43,459 nucleotides of DNA, taken from Nemertoderma westbladi (taxonomy: Eukaryota; Xenacoelomorpha; Nemertodermatida; Nemertodermatidae). Made by a program: the position numbers and the translations under genes. The first letter of the stretch is position 1. Every line of letters begins with the position of its first letter. Below the pieces are notes generated by a model. The model was not told the origin of the DNA and did no database searches. It saw only the letters and a program-made list of their open reading frames with translations. The stretch covers positions 1 to 43,459 of the forward strand of contig JAUCBJ010005564.1 in the NCBI GenBank assembly GCA_032718475.1, in the 5' to 3' direction. Below are positions 42,701 to 43,459 of the stretch, piece by piece.

Positions 42701-43189
42701 TCCGAACACTACACTCGCTCACCTGCAGGGTGGTGCCTTACCAAGGCGCAATACAGATGAGTGATGTATTAAGATGTTTCGTACGGTTCGATAATGGCCT
42801 ACTTTCTACTTAATTGCGCCTTTTAGCCTAAATTTAACCTAATTAATTTTGAAGCTAGTAAATGAGCCTAATTTACAATTTCTGTCCGTTACTTTTATTA
42901 TGTTCTAGAACGACTTCCCTTGTGTTGCCACTATTTCTAACTTTCAGCCCTATTCTATTTATTTTAATTCTACTGTCCTACTACCTATTACTGCCTATGG
43001 ATTATTCTATTCTCTAATCCATATTCTGGCCTACTTTGTGGGCCTATGCAGTACAGCAGTATACGTCGTGTGGCCACACGATTTACCCAGCTGTACTCAT
43101 ATGCCCCCCTCTCGCTACTAACTCTACTTACTGCTAACTAATATCTATATCCTATTTACCCCTTTTACCTCTTACTCTCTCTCTTCTAA
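42701..43189 (-). other. Leader region upstream of ORF1
   Basis: No ORF. Contains the candidate donor CAG|GTGAGC on the minus strand near 42722. No primer-binding site or 5' LTR recognised. Confidence 0.4.
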
Positions 43190-43459
43190 CTAATGGTACT
43201 ACGTACCCTCTAACTCTAACTAACGGTACTACGTACCCTCTAACTCTAACTCTAACTAGCGGTACTACGTACCCTCTAACTCTAACTCTAACTAGCGGTA
43301 CCACATACCCTCTAACTCTAACTCTAACTGGTGGTACTACGTACCCTCTAACTCTAACTCTAACTAGCGGTACTACGTACCCTCTAACTCTAGGTACTAC
43401 GTACCTACTAACTCTCTAACTCTAGGTACTACGTACCTACTAACTAACTAACTCTAGGT
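43190..43459. repeat. 36-bp tandem array with a GGTACTACGTACC hairpin, to the window end
   Basis: Units of about 36 bp contain the short palindrome GGTAC-TAC-GTACC followed by CTCTAACTCTAACT steps of 6 bp. About seven units, with shorter variants near the end; the array continues out of the window. The CTAACT steps recall telomere-like hexamers but are not CCCTAA. Confidence 0.85.

Larger units (their letters stand above)
38895..42830 (-). mobile_element. LTR-type retroelement with two ORFs, no visible pol
   Basis: Read on the minus strand: leader, ORF1 (exonuclease-like), overlapping ORF2 (three zinc knuckles), about 700 bp of noncoding DNA, polypurine tract, then a 541-bp terminal repeat ending against the Polinton polymerase gene. 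No reverse transcriptase, RNase H, protease or integrase is seen. The 5' repeat is not in the window. The right edge given is where the leader stops being clearly distinct; the element may extend past the window. Composition is much more GC-rich than the Polinton. Confidence 0.65.

Noticed and set aside
43190-43459. Telomeric repeat
   Set aside because: The CTAACT steps are interrupted by GGTACTACGTACC and do not form a continuous TTAGGG-type array.

Overview
The window looks like nuclear DNA of an animal, probably an AT-rich invertebrate. The evidence is spliced genes with GT-AG introns, four recognisable conserved eukaryotic genes, abundant minisatellites, a Maverick/Polinton element and an LTR retrotransposon. 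I cannot name the taxon from sequence alone.

Layout. 1-2149: repeat-rich intergenic DNA (G-rich hairpin repeats, poly-G, a small MITE-like palindrome). 2150-3337 (+): a single-exon glutaminyl-peptide cyclotransferase with an N-terminal membrane anchor (QPCTL-like). 3338-9257: gene-poor, with a 36-bp minisatellite (about 4758-5873) and a poly-G-centred hairpin (7450-7560). 9258-16609 (+): a six-exon FZR1/Cdh1 gene (APC/C activator) whose splice junctions I could place. Its intron 1 carries a ~730-bp fold-back element. Its intron 3 is almost filled by a minisatellite whose unit includes the last codons of exon 3 and the 5' splice site. 19588-20416: a very regular 30-bp minisatellite. 20687-22888 (-): two-exon FOXRED1. 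24904-25824 (-): single-exon NUBPL/Ind1. Both of these are mitochondrial complex I assembly factors, and they lie ~2 kb apart on the same strand. 25989-30690: intergenic, with old duplications, a possible retro-insertion remnant and degenerate repeats.

30690-38890: a decayed Polinton. It has a RING-like gene, packaging ATPase, small conserved ORFs, an rve integrase with a chromodomain-like tail, penton-like, core-like and major-capsid-like remnants, and a protein-primed DNA polymerase B on the opposite strand. Several of its genes are interrupted by in-frame stops while the reading frame continues beyond them.

38895-end (-): an LTR-type element that enters the polymerase gene of the Polinton. 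A ~541-bp terminal repeat (TGTTAG...GTCACA) sits beside a polypurine tract. Two overlapping ORFs follow: one with an RNase D/WRN-like 3'-5' exonuclease-like domain, one with three CCHC zinc knuckles. No reverse transcriptase or integrase is visible between the ORFs and the terminal repeat, so it appears to be a gag-only or otherwise non-canonical element. Its upstream part runs off the window through a 36-bp tandem array.

The items I would look at first are the splice-donor minisatellite in FZR1, the exonuclease plus zinc-knuckle element, the stop-dominated decay of the Polinton, and the FOXRED1-NUBPL pairing.
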